The notes under the pieces were generated by a model. The model searched no databases, was not told the DNA's origin, and saw only the letters and a program-made list of their open reading frames with translations. The position numbers and the translations under genes are program-made. A stretch of DNA of 64,000 nt from Pseudomonas sp. HMWF032 (GTDB taxonomy: Bacteria > Pseudomonadota > Gammaproteobacteria > Pseudomonadales > Pseudomonadaceae): assembly GCF_003060885.1 (NCBI RefSeq), contig NZ_QAIG01000008.1, positions 285,904-349,903 of the forward strand, written 5' to 3'. Shown piece after piece: positions 11,034 to 22,441 of the stretch (the stretch's first letter is position 1; each line of letters opens with the position of its first letter).

Positions 11034-13285
11034 GCCTTGCCCTCCTCGGCCACACGAATACCGACCTGAGCCGACAACGCGAGAAAATTGGGGAACGACG
11101 TGGCGACGTTGGCGCAGTCATGAATGCGGATCGGCGCCGTAGCGCGCAACGAGGCCACGCTGAACGACATGGCAATGCGGTGGTCGCCGTGCGCCCAGAC
11201 TTCGCCACCACCGATGCTGCCGCCTTCGATGATGATGCCGTCCGGCGTTGGCTCGGCCTTGACGCCCAGCGCAATCAAACCATCAGCCATCACCTGAATC
11301 CGGTCGGACTCCTTGACCCGCAGCTCTTCGGCACCACGCAACACGGTGCGGCCTTCCGCCACCGAGGCAGCGACAAACAGCACCGGGAACTCATCGATGG
11401 CCAGCGGCACCAGATCTTCCGGAATATCGATGCCCTTCAGCTTGGCGCTGCGTACACGAATATCAGCCACAGTCTCGCCGCCGACTTCACGCTGGTTTTC
11501 CAGGGTGATGTCGCCGCCCATCAGCTTGAGGATATCGATGACACCGGTACGGGTCGGATTGATGCCGACGTGCTCCAGCACCAATTCTGAATCTTCAGCA
11601 ATGCTGCCGGCGACCAGGAAAAACGCCGCCGAGGAGATATCCGCAGGCACTTCGATATGGGTCGCGATCAGCTTATGGCCCGACTCGACACGGGCGGTGC
11701 TGCCATCCACTGTTACCGGATAACCGAAGCCGCGCAACATGCGCTCAGTGTGGTCGCGGGTCGGCGCAGGCTCGGTCACTGAGGTGGTTCCGGCGGCGTA
11801 AAGCCCAGCAAGAAGCAGGCAGGATTTAACCTGAGCACTGGCCATGGGCATTTCGTAATCCATACCGGTCAGGCGCTGACCGCCCTTGATCATCAGCGGT
11901 GGGCGACCTTCCGGGCCGGTCTCGATCACTGCACCCATTTCGCGCAGCGGCTTGGCGACACGGTTCATCGGACGTTTGGACAGCGACGCATCACCAGTCA
12001 GCGTGGTATCGAACGGTTGTGCCGCCAACAAACCCGAGAGCAAGCGCATCGAGGTGCCAGAGTTGCCCATGTAAAGGGGACCGGCCGGCGCCTTCAGACC
12101 ATTCAGGCCCACCCCGTGAATGGTCACGCGACCATGATGCGGACCTTCGATGACCACCCCCATATCGCGGAACGCCTGCAGCGTCGCCAGGGCGTCTTCA
12201 CCTTCCAGGAAGCCTTCGACATGCGTAGTGCCTTCAGCCAGCGAGCCGAGCATGATCGAACGGTGAGAAATGGACTTGTCACCGGGAACGCGGATACGTC
12301 CGGAAAGTTTGCCGCCAGGATTAGCCAGAAAAACCAGATCGTTCGAGTGCATAGCGTCCACATAGGCCCTGCGGGCCAAAATTTTGCCGAAATGCTCACG
12401 GGCCACGCGGGCGCGAGTGAATACGCCCAGCAACTGATGCCCATCCCCTGCGTCAACCGCGTCGCGCAAGGCGTCGAGGTCGTCGCGAAATACGTCCAGC
12501 GTGCGCAGTACCGCCTCGCGGTTGGCGAGGAAGATGTCGTGCCACATGACCGGATCACTGCCGGCAATTCGCGTGAAATCACGGAAACCACCAGCAGCGT
12601 AACGAAAGATCTCCAGGTTCTCACTGCGCTTGGCCAGCGAGTCAACCAGGGTAAAGGCCAGCAAATGCGGCAGATGACTGGTCGCAGCCAGCACCTGATC
12701 GTGATGCTCGACCTCCATATGCTCAACATCCGCGCCCAGCTCGCGCCACAGTACATCGACCTGCGCCAGGGCTGACTCATCACTCTGCTCGCAGGGCGTG
12801 AGAATGACCTTGTGCCGGCGGAACAGCTGCGCGTTGGAGGCCTCCACCCCACTCTGCTCGGAACCGGCAATCGGATGCCCGGGCACAAAGCGCACCGTTT
12901 TGCCGGCAAAGGCCAAACGTGCCGCACGCACTACATTGCCTTTAGCGCTGCCCACATCGGTGAGCACCGCCGCGCCCAGCTCAAGTTTGGCAAGTTCAGC
13001 TAGCAGCTTCTCCATGGCCAGGATAGGCACCGCCAGTTGGATCACATCAGCCCCTAGACAGGCGGCAAGCAGATCAACTTCGCAGCGATCGACCACCCCC
13101 AACTCGACGGCCAACCGACGCGATTCCGGGTCGAGATCGACACCGATCACTTCGCGAAACAGGCCGCGCTCACGCAAGCCTTTGGCGAAGGAGCCGCCAA
13201 TCAACCCCAGGCCGATAACCACCAGGCGGCCGAGCTTAGGGGCAACAGATGGCATCTGAGTGACAGCAGATTTGGCCTCACTCAC
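11030..13285 (-). CDS. aroA: Bifunctional prephenate dehydrogenase / EPSP synthase (TyrA-AroA fusion)
   Basis: A 751-residue two-domain protein. Residues 1 to about 305 are a TyrA-type dehydrogenase ([16 protein letters not shown] as NAD motif, [11 protein letters not shown] as substrate motif). About 315-751 is 5-enolpyruvylshikimate-3-phosphate synthase with PGDKSISHR at 334-342 and GNSGTSMR further on; the glycine in the latter corresponds to the glyphosate-contact Gly96 of E. coli AroA and is present. This fusion is known in Pseudomonas and is not an assembly error. The GTG start overlaps the hisC stop (GTGA); the first ATG lies ten codons later but has no ribosome site. Confidence 0.95.
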   Translation of the reverse strand: MSEAKSAVTQMPSVAPKLGRLVVIGLGLIGGSFAKGLRERGLFREVIGVDLDPESRRLAVELGVVDRCEVDLLAACLGADVIQLAVPILAMEKLLAELAKLELGAAVLTDVGSAKGNVVRAARLAFAGKTVRFVPGHPIAGSEQSGVEASNAQLFRRHKVILTPCEQSDESALAQVDVLWRELGADVEHMEVEHHDQVLAATSHLPHLLAFTLVDSLAKRSENLEIFRYAAGGFRDFTRIAGSDPVMWHDIFLANREAVLRTLDVFRDDLDALRDAVDAGDGHQLLGVFTRARVAREHFGKILARRAYVDAMHSNDLVFLANPGGKLSGRIRVPGDKSISHRSIMLGSLAEGTTHVEGFLEGEDALATLQAFRDMGVVIEGPHHGRVTIHGVGLNGLKAPAGPLYMGNSGTSMRLLSGLLAAQPFDTTLTGDASLSKRPMNRVAKPLREMGAVIETGPEGRPPLMIKGGQRLTGMDYEMPMASAQVKSCLLLAGLYAAGTTSVTEPAPTRDHTERMLRGFGYPVTVDGSTARVESGHKLIATHIEVPADISSAAFFLVAGSIAEDSELVLEHVGINPTRTGVIDILKLMGGDITLENQREVGGETVADIRVRSAKLKGIDIPEDLVPLAIDEFPVLFVAASVAEGRTVLRGAEELRVKESDRIQVMADGLIALGVKAEPTPDGIIIEGGSIGGGEVWAHGDHRIAMSFSVASLRATAPIRIHDCANVATSFPNFLALSAQVGIRVAEEGKA

Positions 13286-14388
13286 GCGCTCAGCACCCTG
13301 CCCAAAGCTTCAAGGAAGCGCGCATTCTCGGCCGGCAGGCCAATCGATACACGCAGGAAATTCGGCATACCGTACCCAGCCACCGGGCGCACGATCACCC
13401 CGGCGCGCAGCAGCGCCTGATTGATCGCAGCCGTATCGCGACCAAAATCGACGGCAATAAAATTGCCTTTCGACGGAATCCAGCTCAGGCCCAACTCACG
13501 CAAGCCAGCTTCCAGTTGCACCATGCCGGCATCATTGAGCTGACGGCTTTGCGCCAGGTAATCGGCATCATCCAGCGCCGCACAGGCGGCCGCCAAGGCC
13601 AGGCTGTTGACGTTGAATGGCTGACGCACACGGTTCAGCACATCAGCGATCTGTGCCGAGCTGAGCGCATAGCCAACACGCAGCGCCGCCAAACCATAGG
13701 CCTTGGAGAAGGTGCGCGAGACCAGCAGGTTGTCGTAGCGCGCCAGGTACGTGAGACCGTCCGGCAGCTCATCACCTTCGGCGAACTCGATGTAGGCCTC
13801 ATCCAGCACCACCAGCACGTTGCCGGGTACGCGAGCGAGAAAGCGCTCCAGCGCGTCGGGGCCGAACCAGGTGCCAGTCGGGTTGTTCGGGTTGGCGATA
13901 AACACCACGCGGGTGTTTTCATCGATGGCCGCGAGCATGGCTTCCAGGTCGTGACCGTAGTCCTTGGCCGGCACCACTTTGCCCTGAGCACCTACGGCCT
14001 GGGTCGAGATGGGGTAAACGGCAAAGGCGTACTGGCTGAACACCGCATTAAGGCCAGGTGCCAGATAAGCACGGGCAACCAGATCGAGAATATCGTTGGA
14101 ACCATTACCCAGGGTGACCTGATTGAGCTGTACGCCACAGCATTTGGCCAGACGGCTTTTCAGCTCGAAACCATTGCCATCGGGGTAACGGGTCAGCTCG
14201 GCCAACTCGCTGCGAATCGCTTCCAGCGCCTTTGGGCTTGGACCTAGCGGATTCTCGTTGCTGGCCAGCTTGACGATGCTGGCCGGGTCCAGATCCAGCT
14301 CACGGGCCAGCTCATCCACCGGTTTGCCCGGCACATAGGGCGACAGCTGCTGTACACCTGGCTGGGCCAGGGCGAGGAAATCGGTCAT
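13282..14388 (-). CDS. hisC: Histidinol-phosphate / aromatic aminotransferase
   Basis: A 368-residue class I/II aminotransferase of the HisC family. ANPNNPTGT is the substrate/PLP motif, VLDEAYIEF carries the PLP-contact Asp and Tyr, and SRTFSKAYGLAALRVGY holds the PLP lysine. Its position between pheA and tyrA-aroA matches the paralogue called hisC2/hisHb in Pseudomonas, thought to serve aromatic transamination of phenylpyruvate or prephenate as well as, or instead of, histidine synthesis. A separate hisC in the histidine cluster would be expected elsewhere. The stop overlaps the next gene's GTG. Confidence 0.93.
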   Translation of the reverse strand: MTDFLALAQPGVQQLSPYVPGKPVDELARELDLDPASIVKLASNENPLGPSPKALEAIRSELAELTRYPDGNGFELKSRLAKCCGVQLNQVTLGNGSNDILDLVARAYLAPGLNAVFSQYAFAVYPISTQAVGAQGKVVPAKDYGHDLEAMLAAIDENTRVVFIANPNNPTGTWFGPDALERFLARVPGNVLVVLDEAYIEFAEGDELPDGLTYLARYDNLLVSRTFSKAYGLAALRVGYALSSAQIADVLNRVRQPFNVNSLALAAACAALDDADYLAQSRQLNDAGMVQLEAGLRELGLSWIPSKGNFIAVDFGRDTAAINQALLRAGVIVRPVAGYGMPNFLRVSIGLPAENARFLEALGRVLSA

Positions 14389-14479
14389 AGCAATGCCTCA
14401 CGCTTAAAGCCGCAAGCCCCAAGTACAGCCCGGCGTCGATGCGCGTGTAGCTTGAGACCTGAGGCGTGCCGCAGCAGTT

Positions 14480-15574
14480 TTAAAGTACCGCTTTGGGATA
14501 GGAGCCCAGCACCTTGAGCGCCACGGCTTCCTGATTGATTTTTTCCAGCACGTCTTTGATCAGCGGATCGCGGTGGTGACCGACGAAGTCGATAAAGAAC
14601 ACGTAGGTCCACTTGCCGCTGCGCGACGGGCGGGTTTCGATGCGCGTCAGGTCGATGCCGTTGTTATGGAACGGCACCAGCAGCTCGTGCAACGCACCCG
14701 GCTTGTTGCGCATAGAGATGATCACCGAAGTCTTGTCGTCGCCGGTTGGCGGGACTTCCTGGCTGCCGATGATCAGGAAGCGCGTGGAGTTGTCCGGACG
14801 GTCTTCGATCTTCTCCGCCAGCTTGGTCAAGCCATACAGACTGGCGGCCATATCACCGGCAATCGCGGCACTGTTCCACTCGCTTTTCACCCGTTTGGCC
14901 GCATCGGCGTTGCTCGATACTGCCACGCGCTCGACGTTGGGGTAATGCGCGTCCAACCACTTGCGGCACTGGGCCAGGGACTGGGCGTGGGAATAGATGC
15001 GGGTGATCTTGTCGGTCTTGGTGGTTTCACCGACCAGCAGGTGGTGGTGAATGCGCAGCTCGACTTCGCCACAGATGACCATGTCGTGTTCAAGGAAGCT
15101 GTCGAGGGTGTGGTTGATCGCACCTTCGGTGGAGTTCTCCACCGGCACCACACCGAAGTTCACCGCACCAGCGGCCACTTCACGGAACACTTCATCGATC
15201 GCCGCCATCGGCACACTGATTACCGCGTGACCGAAGTGCTTCATCGCCGCCGCTTGGGAGAACGTGCCTTCCGGGCCGAGGTAAGCCACCTTGAGCGGAT
15301 TTTCCAGGGCCAGACAGGAGGACATGATTTCGCGGAACAGTCGCGCCATTTCCTCGTTGCCCAGCGGGCCCTGGTTGCGTTCCATGATGCGCTTGAGCAC
15401 TTGGGCTTCACGCTCAGGGCGGTAGAACACCGGGGACTCGCCTTCCGGCAGCGCCTTCATCTTCACTCGCGCGACTTCTTCGGCGCAGCGGGCACGGTCG
15501 CTGATCAGCTCAAGGATGCGCTCATCGAGGTTGTCGATGCGCAGGCGCAGGGCTTGCAGTTCCTGTTCGGACAT
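14480..15574 (-). CDS. pheA: Chorismate mutase / prephenate dehydratase (P-protein)
   Basis: A 364-residue P-protein: AroQ-type chorismate mutase at about 1-90, prephenate dehydratase at about 95-275 (GPEGTFSQAA at the start, STRFLIIG at its end), and an ACT domain at about 285-364 for phenylalanine feedback (GALHELL and the ESRP-like ETRPSR). It converts chorismate to phenylpyruvate. Two ATGs are possible; I chose the one just past the serC stop because AAGGAG lies ten bases before it but only one base before the upstream ATG. A 90-bp gap separates it from hisC. Confidence 0.94.
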   Translation of the reverse strand: MSEQELQALRLRIDNLDERILELISDRARCAEEVARVKMKALPEGESPVFYRPEREAQVLKRIMERNQGPLGNEEMARLFREIMSSCLALENPLKVAYLGPEGTFSQAAAMKHFGHAVISVPMAAIDEVFREVAAGAVNFGVVPVENSTEGAINHTLDSFLEHDMVICGEVELRIHHHLLVGETTKTDKITRIYSHAQSLAQCRKWLDAHYPNVERVAVSSNADAAKRVKSEWNSAAIAGDMAASLYGLTKLAEKIEDRPDNSTRFLIIGSQEVPPTGDDKTSVIISMRNKPGALHELLVPFHNNGIDLTRIETRPSRSGKWTYVFFIDFVGHHRDPLIKDVLEKINQEAVALKVLGSYPKAVL

Positions 15575-15575
15575 A

Positions 15576-16661
15576 TCAGCCATGCTCCTTCTCGAACTCG
15601 GCCATATAGGCGACCAGCGCCTCGACGGCATCCAGCCCCACAGCATTATAAATAGAGGCGCGCATACCACCGACCGAACGATGGCCTTTCAGATTGAGCA
15701 GGCCGCGCGCATCGGCACCAGCGAGGAACGGCTTGTCCAGTTTCTCGTCAGCCAGACGGAACGGTACGTTCATCCAGGAGCGGGCGTTGTGAGCAATCGG
15801 ATTGCTGTAGAAATCGCTGGTATCGATGGCTTTGTAGAGCAGGTCTTTCTTGGCGCGGTTCTGACGCTCCATGGCGGCCACCCCACCCTGCTCTTTCAGC
15901 CACTCGAACACCAGGCCAGAGAGGTACCAGGAGAAGGTCGCCGGGGTGTTGTACATCGAGCCGTTATCAGCGGCGATCTTGTAATTGAGCATGGTCGGAC
16001 AGACGCTGCGGGCACGGCCGAGGAGGTCTTCACGCACGATGGTCACGACCAGGCCGCTGGGGCCGATGTTCTTCTGCGCGCCAGCGTAGATCAGGCCGAA
16101 CTTCGACACATCGATCGGGCGCGAAAGGATGTCGGAAGACATATCCGCCACCAGCGGCACGTCACCGACTTCGGGAATCCAGTCGAACTGCAGGCCGCCG
16201 ATGGTTTCATTGCTGGCGTAGTGCAGGTAGGCGGCGCCTTTCGACAGCTGCCACTCGTTCTGTCCAGGAATGGCGAAGTAGTCATAAGCCTTGGCGCTGG
16301 CGGCAACATTGATGTTGCCGTAGCGGCTGGCTTCTTCGATGCTTTTCTTCGACCAGATACCGGTATCGATATAGTCGGCAACGCCGTCTTCCGGTAGCAG
16401 GTTGAGCGGGATTTCAGCGAACTGCTGGCTGGCCCCGCCCTGCAGAAACAGCACCTTGTAATCGGATGGAATATCCATCAGGTCGCGCAGGTCCTGCTCG
16501 GCCTTTTCCGCGATGGCGGTGTACTCATCGCTGCGGTGGCTCATTTCCATGACCGACAGGCCTTTGCCTTGCCAATCAAGAAGCTCCGCCTGGGCGCGTT
16601 GCAGAACAGCTTCAGGAAGCGCGGCCGGGCCGGCGCAGAAGTTAAAGGCTCGCTTGCTCAC
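15576..16661 (-). CDS. serC: Phosphoserine aminotransferase
   Basis: A 361-residue PLP enzyme of the SerC family that transaminates 3-phosphohydroxypyruvate to phosphoserine and also acts in pyridoxal phosphate synthesis. The N-terminus SKRAFNFCAGPAALPE is the family signature and the segment YAGAQKNIGPSG holds the PLP lysine. The start is a GTG at 16661; a second GTG two codons upstream is possible. The stop is next to the pheA start, and gyrA lies 93 bp upstream on the same strand. Confidence 0.95.
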   Translation of the reverse strand: MSKRAFNFCAGPAALPEAVLQRAQAELLDWQGKGLSVMEMSHRSDEYTAIAEKAEQDLRDLMDIPSDYKVLFLQGGASQQFAEIPLNLLPEDGVADYIDTGIWSKKSIEEASRYGNINVAASAKAYDYFAIPGQNEWQLSKGAAYLHYASNETIGGLQFDWIPEVGDVPLVADMSSDILSRPIDVSKFGLIYAGAQKNIGPSGLVVTIVREDLLGRARSVCPTMLNYKIAADNGSMYNTPATFSWYLSGLVFEWLKEQGGVAAMERQNRAKKDLLYKAIDTSDFYSNPIAHNARSWMNVPFRLADEKLDKPFLAGADARGLLNLKGHRSVGGMRASIYNAVGLDAVEALVAYMAEFEKEHG

Positions 16662-16722
16662 ATCCACTCTCGCTCAAAATAGTGGGCGGGCTGGTGCGTG
16701 CCAGCAGCCGCCAAATCCTACG

Positions 16723-16753
16723 CTGTCAGAGGCGAGCGCACTCGCCCCGACAG
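16723..16753 (-). terminator. Two-part hairpin directly after gyrA
   Basis: Immediately past the gyrA stop codon an outer CTGTC/GACAG arm encloses a GGCGAG-CGCA-CTCGCC stem-loop. There is no T-run on either side. It could act as a Rho-assisted terminator, an attenuator or a processing signal between gyrA and serC. Confidence 0.4.
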
Positions 16754-16754
16754 A

Positions 16755-19526
16755 TCACTCTTCGCTGATCGGGCTTTCGTCAGCAGCCTCAGGTGCATCG
16801 CCTGCATCCTCGATAGCACCTTCAACACCCTCCTCGCCTTCCAGCAGCTCTTCGTCGTCTTCCGCCGAAGGCTCCTGCACACGCTCAAGGCCCACCAGGG
16901 TTTCATCCTTGGCCAGCTTGATCAGAGTCACGCCCTGGGTGTTGCGACCGAGGCTGGAGACTTCACTGACGCGAGTACGCACCAGGGTGCCTTGGTCAGA
17001 AATCAGCATGATTTCCTCGCCCTCCAACACCTGCACGGCACCGACCAGCTTACCGTTACGCTCGTTGCTGACCATGGCGATCACGCCCTGACCACCACGA
17101 CCGCGACGCGGGAACTCGGCCATCGCCGTGCGCTTGCCGTAACCACGCTCGGACGCGGTGAGAATCTGCGCATCGCGCTCCGGGATCAGCATGGAGATGA
17201 TGTTCTGCCCCTCTGGCAGACGCATGCCGCGTACACCGCGGGCGGTACGACCCATGGTGCGCACGTGTTTTTCCTTGAAGCGGATGACCTTGCCGCCATC
17301 GGAGAACATCATCACTTCACGGGCACCATCGGTGATGGCTGCCGCGATCAAGGTGTCACCCTCTTCCAGCTTCAGGGCAATCAGGCCACTGGTGCGCGGA
17401 CGGCTGAACTGCACCAGCGGGGTCTTCTTCACGGTACCGAAGGCGGTTGCCATAAAGATGTAGGCACCGGTCGGCTCATCCTGCTCGTCGTCGGCCACAT
17501 CGGCGTCGCCATCTTCAGCCACATCGGCTTCGATCACTTCACCTTCCAGCACCACGCCTTCGCTGTCATCCAGTTCTTCATCACCCGCGCTCTGCTGCAA
17601 GGCTTCCAGATCGACCTGAAGCATGGCGGTGATGCGCTCGCCTTCATCCAGCGGCAGCAGGTTGACCAGCGGACGGCCACGGGCGGCACGGGACGCTTCG
17701 GGAATTTCGTAGGTCTTCAGCCAATACACCTTGCCCTTGCTGGAGAACAGCAACAGCGTGGCGTGGCTGTTGGCTACCAGCAGGTGTTCGATGTAGTCCT
17801 CATCCTTGACCCCGGTGGCGGACTTGCCGCGACCACCGCGACGCTGCGCCTGGTAGGCATGCAGCGGCTGGCTCTTGGCATAACCACCGTGGGAGATGGT
17901 CACGACCCGCTCTTCTTCGGTGATCAGATCGGCCATGGTCAGGTCCATGCGCGAGGCAACAATCTCGGTGCGACGGGCATCGCCGAACTCGGCCTTGACC
18001 GCTTCCAGCTCTTCGCGGATCACTTCCATCAGACGCACGGCACTGGTGAGGATGCGGATCAGCTCACCGATCTGGGTAAGGATTTCCTGGTACTCGGCCA
18101 GCAGTTTTTCATGCTCAAGGCCAGTCAGGCGGTGCAGGCGCAGCTCAAGAATGGCCTGAGCCTGATCCGGCGAGAGGAAGTACTTGCCATCGCGCAAGCC
18201 GTACTGCGGCTCAAGGTCTTCCGGACGGCAGGCATCGGCACCTGCGCGCTCGACCATGGCCTCTACAGCGCTGGATTCCCAAGCTGTGGAAATCAGCGCC
18301 TGCTTGGCTTCGGCCGGAGTTGGCGAGGCCTTGATCAGGGCAATCACCGGATCGATATTGGACAGGGCAACCGCCTGCCCCTCGAGAATATGACCACGTT
18401 CGCGCGCTTTACGCAGTTCGAACACAGTACGCCGGGTGACCACTTCACGACGGTGCAGGATGAAGGCTTCAAGCATGTCCTTGAGGTTGAGGACTTTCGG
18501 CTGACCGTCGATCAGCGCCACCACGTTGATGCCGAACACACTCTGCATCTGGGTCTGGGCGTAGAGGTTGTTCAGCACCACTTCCGGCACTTCACCACGG
18601 CGAAGCTCGATGACCACGCGCATGCCGTCCTTGTCGGACTCATCGCGCAGCTCAGTGATGCCTTCGAGCTTCTTCTCTTTGACCAGCTCGGCGATCTTCT
18701 CGATCAATCGTGCCTTGTTCAGCTGATACGGCAGCTCGGTGACGACGATCTGCTGACGACCGCCGACCTTGTCGATGTCTTCAATTTCAGCGCGGGCACG
18801 CATGTAAATGCGCCCACGACCGGTGCGATAGGCTTCGATGATGCCGGCACGACCATTGATGATGCCGGCAGTCGGGAAATCCGGCCCTGGGATGAACTGC
18901 ATCAGGTCATCGACCGTCAGGTCGCCGTTGTCGATCAGGGCCAGGCAGCCGTTAATCACTTCCGTGAGGTTGTGCGGCGGAATGTTGGTGGCCATCCCCA
19001 CGGCAATACCGCTGGAACCGTTGACCAGCAGGTTGGGGATCTTGGTCGGCATGACCGCCGGGATCATTTCCGTACCGTCGTAGTTCGGCACCCAGTCCAC
19101 GGTTTCCTTGTGCAGGTCAGCCAGCAGCTCATGGGCCAGCTTGGTCATGCGCACTTCGGTGTATCGCATGGCGGCGGCGTTGTCGCCGTCCACCGAGCCG
19201 AAGTTGCCCTGGCCGTCGACCAGCAGGTAACGCAGGGAGAATGGCTGCGCCATCCGCACGATGGTGTCGTATACCGCGGTATCACCGTGCGGGTGGTATT
19301 TACCGATGACGTCACCGACCACACGGGCGGACTTCTTGTATGCCTTGTTCCAGTCGTTACCCAACTCGCTCATGGCAAACAGCACACGGCGGTGCACGGG
19401 CTTCAAGCCATCACGCGCATCCGGCAGTGCGCGACCGACAATTACGCTCATCGCGTAATCGAGGTAGGACTGCTTGAGTTCGTCTTCAATATTGACCGGG
19501 AGGATTTCTTTGGCCAGTTCGCCCAT
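16755..19526 (-). CDS. gyrA: DNA gyrase subunit A
   Basis: A 923-residue GyrA, the usual Pseudomonas length. The quinolone-determining segment reads [14 protein letters not shown] with Thr83 and Asp87, the unmutated state. The catalytic tyrosine is Tyr122 (AAMRYTEVR). The C-terminal beta-pinwheel contains the GyrA-box-like QRRGGRGK, and the last 40 or so residues are strongly acidic, a typical tail. I chose MGELAKEI as the start, not the 26-codon extension. It heads the supraoperon; its promoter should be in the 244-bp gap upstream, where I see no gene. Confidence 0.97.
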   Translation of the reverse strand: MGELAKEILPVNIEDELKQSYLDYAMSVIVGRALPDARDGLKPVHRRVLFAMSELGNDWNKAYKKSARVVGDVIGKYHPHGDTAVYDTIVRMAQPFSLRYLLVDGQGNFGSVDGDNAAAMRYTEVRMTKLAHELLADLHKETVDWVPNYDGTEMIPAVMPTKIPNLLVNGSSGIAVGMATNIPPHNLTEVINGCLALIDNGDLTVDDLMQFIPGPDFPTAGIINGRAGIIEAYRTGRGRIYMRARAEIEDIDKVGGRQQIVVTELPYQLNKARLIEKIAELVKEKKLEGITELRDESDKDGMRVVIELRRGEVPEVVLNNLYAQTQMQSVFGINVVALIDGQPKVLNLKDMLEAFILHRREVVTRRTVFELRKARERGHILEGQAVALSNIDPVIALIKASPTPAEAKQALISTAWESSAVEAMVERAGADACRPEDLEPQYGLRDGKYFLSPDQAQAILELRLHRLTGLEHEKLLAEYQEILTQIGELIRILTSAVRLMEVIREELEAVKAEFGDARRTEIVASRMDLTMADLITEEERVVTISHGGYAKSQPLHAYQAQRRGGRGKSATGVKDEDYIEHLLVANSHATLLLFSSKGKVYWLKTYEIPEASRAARGRPLVNLLPLDEGERITAMLQVDLEALQQSAGDEELDDSEGVVLEGEVIEADVAEDGDADVADDEQDEPTGAYIFMATAFGTVKKTPLVQFSRPRTSGLIALKLEEGDTLIAAAITDGAREVMMFSDGGKVIRFKEKHVRTMGRTARGVRGMRLPEGQNIISMLIPERDAQILTASERGYGKRTAMAEFPRRGRGGQGVIAMVSNERNGKLVGAVQVLEGEEIMLISDQGTLVRTRVSEVSSLGRNTQGVTLIKLAKDETLVGLERVQEPSAEDDEELLEGEEGVEGAIEDAGDAPEAADESPISEE

Positions 19527-19770
19527 GAGTAGCCTGGTTCCTTTTTCTGGTGAAACTCCGCGCCATTCGTCCTGAACGAGGTGGAGCCTGTCGCTGCGCC
19601 TCAAGGCTTACAGCGACTCACGACAAATCAATAAGTTATGCCATGTATCTGCGCAGGTAAGAGGCCCATAACAGGCACCCCTGAAAACCGCCGGAGCTTA
19701 CCACAATCACTGCGGCGCACCTATCCCCAGCACCAGCGGCACGACTAGGTGCGCCGGCACGCAGGAAAAC

Positions 19771-20847
19771 TCAATGCAAGCGCTTGCGGCACATCAATTG
19801 CGCCATCTTTTCCGCATCCGGACGATCGACCACGCCCTTTTCGGTGACGATAAAATCGATCAGGTCGGCCGGAGTCACATCAAACACCGGATTGAACGCC
19901 GCCACGCCGCGAGCAATCGGCATTCCACCCAGTTCCAGCAACTCACTGGCGGCACGCTCTTCGAGGATGATGTCATCACCGTGCTCCATGGCCATATCGA
20001 TGGTCGAACTGGGCGCGACCACCATAAAGCGCACGCCGTGATGCATGGCATTCACGGCCAACTGGTAGGTGCCAATCTTGTTGGCCACGTCACCGTTGGC
20101 CGCAATCCGGTCGGCACCAACGATGACCCAGGTGATGCCACGAGTCTTCATCAGGTGCGCGGCGGCCGAATCGGCATTCACCGTCACCGGAATGCCATCT
20201 TCTGCCAACTCCCAGGCAGTCAAGCGCGAGCCCTGCAGCCAGGGCCGGGTTTCATCGGCATAAACCCGCTCCAGCAACCCATCATGAAAGACTGCGCGAA
20301 TCACCCCCAACGCCGTACCGAAGCCACCAGTGGCCAGGGCGCCGGCATTGCAGTGGGTCAGCAGGTTCTGTGCATTGCCCTGATGCTTGCGAATCAGTTC
20401 GGCACCGAGCTGAGCCATAGTCAGATTGGCCTCACGGTCACTCTGGTGAATGCCGATGGCTTCAGCTTCGAGTTGAGCGACCAGGTCATCGCCGCCCTTG
20501 AGCCGATCCAGGCGCTCACGCATGCGATTGAGCGCCCAGAACAGATTGACCGCCGTCGGCCGCGACGCCGCCAGCAGGTCAAAATCCGCCTGCAAGGCAG
20601 AGCGCCAATCGCCACCCTCCTGCAAACGGGCACGCAACGCCAGCACCACAGCATAGGCGGCGGCAATACCAATGGCCGGCGCGCCACGCACCACCATACT
20701 GCGAATGGCCTCAGCGACATCGACGGCCGAGTGATAGCTGAGCCAGGTTTGCGCAAAGGGCAGCGCGCGCTGGTCGAGCAGGTGCAGAGCGCCATCACGC
20801 CAGTCAATGGCCGTCACCTTCTCTGCCGCTAGCAATTGCTCGCGCAT
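19771..20847 (-). CDS. mtnA: S-methyl-5-thioribose-1-phosphate isomerase
   Basis: A 358-residue MtnA of the eIF2B-like fold. It converts methylthioribose-1-phosphate to methylthioribulose-1-phosphate in the methionine salvage pathway. The catalytic cysteine ([12 protein letters not shown]) and aspartate ([11 protein letters not shown]) are both present. GGAGG six bases before the ATG fixes the start. It is divergent from mtaD, which feeds the same salvage pathway, and a TATAAT promoter precedes it. Confidence 0.95.
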   Translation of the reverse strand: MREQLLAAEKVTAIDWRDGALHLLDQRALPFAQTWLSYHSAVDVAEAIRSMVVRGAPAIGIAAAYAVVLALRARLQEGGDWRSALQADFDLLAASRPTAVNLFWALNRMRERLDRLKGGDDLVAQLEAEAIGIHQSDREANLTMAQLGAELIRKHQGNAQNLLTHCNAGALATGGFGTALGVIRAVFHDGLLERVYADETRPWLQGSRLTAWELAEDGIPVTVNADSAAAHLMKTRGITWVIVGADRIAANGDVANKIGTYQLAVNAMHHGVRFMVVAPSSTIDMAMEHGDDIILEERAASELLELGGMPIARGVAAFNPVFDVTPADLIDFIVTEKGVVDRPDAEKMAQLMCRKRLH

Positions 20848-20875
20848 CACACACCTCCGCCGGAAAAAGCCGACC

Positions 20876-20903
20876 ATTATACGCACAGCGCGAAAGCTGT
20901 CGG
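20876..20903 (-). promoter_or_regulatory. Sigma-70 promoter of mtnA
   Basis: On the minus strand a perfect TATAAT (20876-20881) lies 16 bp after CCGACA (20898-20903), about 30 bp before the mtnA ATG. The spacer contains an ACAGC/GCTGT inverted repeat that might be an operator. Confidence 0.6.
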
Positions 20904-20983
20904 GTTAGATCAGGCCATGCAGCTTCAAGCCTAGGGCGTTCCCCTATAAACTCGCCACTTTAATGTCCGCCGGAAGCGCCACC

Positions 20984-22303
20984 ATGCCCCAAGCACCGCT
21001 CGACTTGCTGCTCCTGCCCACCTGGCTGGTCCCGGTCGAACCTGCTGGCGTGGTCCTGCTGGAACATGGCCTGGGTATCCGTGACGGGCGTATCACCCTG
21101 ATCGCCCCGCGCGCCGAAGCCCTCAAGCACAGCGCACAGCAGGTACTTGAACTACCTGGCAGGCTGCTCACACCAGGGCTGGTGAATGCCCACGGACATG
21201 CGGCAATGACCCTGTTCCGCGGCCTGGCCGATGACCTGCCACTGATGACCTGGCTGGAAAAACACATCTGGCCGGCCGAGGCCAAGTGGGTCAGCGAGCA
21301 GTTCGTTGAGGACGGCACCGAGCTGGCCATCGCCGAACAGCTCAAGGGCGGCATCACCTGCTTCTCCGACATGTATTTCTTTCCGGAAACCGCCAGCCAG
21401 CGGGTGCACAGCAGCGGCATTCGCGCGCAGATCACCATTCCGGTACTGGATTTCCCGATTCCCGGCGCGCGCGATGCAGACGAATCGCTGCGCAAGGGCC
21501 TGGCGCTGTTCGATGATCTCAAACACCACCCGCGCCTGAGCGTAGCGTTTGGACCGCATGCACCCTACACGGTCAGCGACGACAAGCTGGAGAACATCCG
21601 CATGCTCGCCGAAGAGCTGGATGCTGGCATTCACATGCACGTGCACGAAACCGCCTTCGAAGTGCAGCAGAGCCTGGAACAGCGCGGCGAGCGTCCACTG
21701 GCGCGCCTGGCCCGCCTTGACCTGCTCGGCCCACGCTTTCAGGCCGTGCACATGACGCAAATTGATGACGCTGACCTGGCCTTGCTGGTGGCCAGCAACA
21801 GCAGCGTGATCCACTGCCCGGAATCCAACCTCAAGCTGGCAAGCGGCTTCTGCCCGGTGGAAAAACTCTGGCAGGCCGGCGTCAACGTGGCCATCGGCAC
21901 GGATGGCGCAGCCAGCAATAACGATCTCGACCTGCTCGGCGAAACTCGCACCGCCGCCCTCTTAGCCAAGGCAGTTGCCGGCTCGGCCACCGCCCTGGAT
22001 GCCCACCGCGCACTGCGCATGGCCACCCTCAACGGCGCTCGCGCCCTTGGCCTGGATGAGCAGATCGGCTCACTGGAACTGGGCAAGGCCGCTGATATGA
22101 CTGTATTCAACCTCTCCGGCCTGGCCCAGCAACCGGTCTACGACCCGGTATCGCAGCTGCTTTATGCCGGCGGCCGCGCCTGCGTTGAGCACCTCTGGGT
22201 CGGCGGCAAGCAGTTGCTCGACGGCGGCCAACTGACACGCCTGGACGAACAACGGATCATCGCCAACGCCCAGGCCTGGGGGACCAAAATTGCCGGCCAA
22301 TAG
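20984..22303 (+). CDS. mtaD: Methylthioadenosine / S-adenosylhomocysteine deaminase family amidohydrolase
   Basis: A 439-residue TRZ/ATZ-type metal-dependent amidohydrolase. Metal ligands are seen as VNAHGHAAM early, HMHVHET in the middle, and GTDGAASNN near the end. In Pseudomonas this enzyme deaminates 5'-methylthioadenosine to methylthioinosine, replacing MTA phosphorylase as the entry to methionine salvage. It is divergent from mtnA. I chose the ATG at 20984 with GGAAG before it; an ATG seven codons upstream has no ribosome site. A 5'-deoxyadenosine or SAH deaminase activity is also possible. Confidence 0.88.
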   Translation: MPQAPLDLLLLPTWLVPVEPAGVVLLEHGLGIRDGRITLIAPRAEALKHSAQQVLELPGRLLTPGLVNAHGHAAMTLFRGLADDLPLMTWLEKHIWPAEAKWVSEQFVEDGTELAIAEQLKGGITCFSDMYFFPETASQRVHSSGIRAQITIPVLDFPIPGARDADESLRKGLALFDDLKHHPRLSVAFGPHAPYTVSDDKLENIRMLAEELDAGIHMHVHETAFEVQQSLEQRGERPLARLARLDLLGPRFQAVHMTQIDDADLALLVASNSSVIHCPESNLKLASGFCPVEKLWQAGVNVAIGTDGAASNNDLDLLGETRTAALLAKAVAGSATALDAHRALRMATLNGARALGLDEQIGSLELGKAADMTVFNLSGLAQQPVYDPVSQLLYAGGRACVEHLWVGGKQLLDGGQLTRLDEQRIIANAQAWGTKIAGQ

Positions 22304-22441
22304 CGGCAAACCCGGAAATGTGAGCACTGCGACAAACTGACATACATTGGTCGCACAACAGGCGTCCAATCCACCCGGCGAAACTGGCAACATGAGCACC
22401 TTGCGCTCCCACTCTCGCCGCAGCCTGATTCAGGGATTTAT

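Noticed and set aside
16698..19532. A 944-codon plus-strand open frame opposite gyrA
   Set aside because: It mirrors the GyrA frame in GC-rich codons and has repetitive, unlikely composition; the minus-strand GyrA is full length and conserved.
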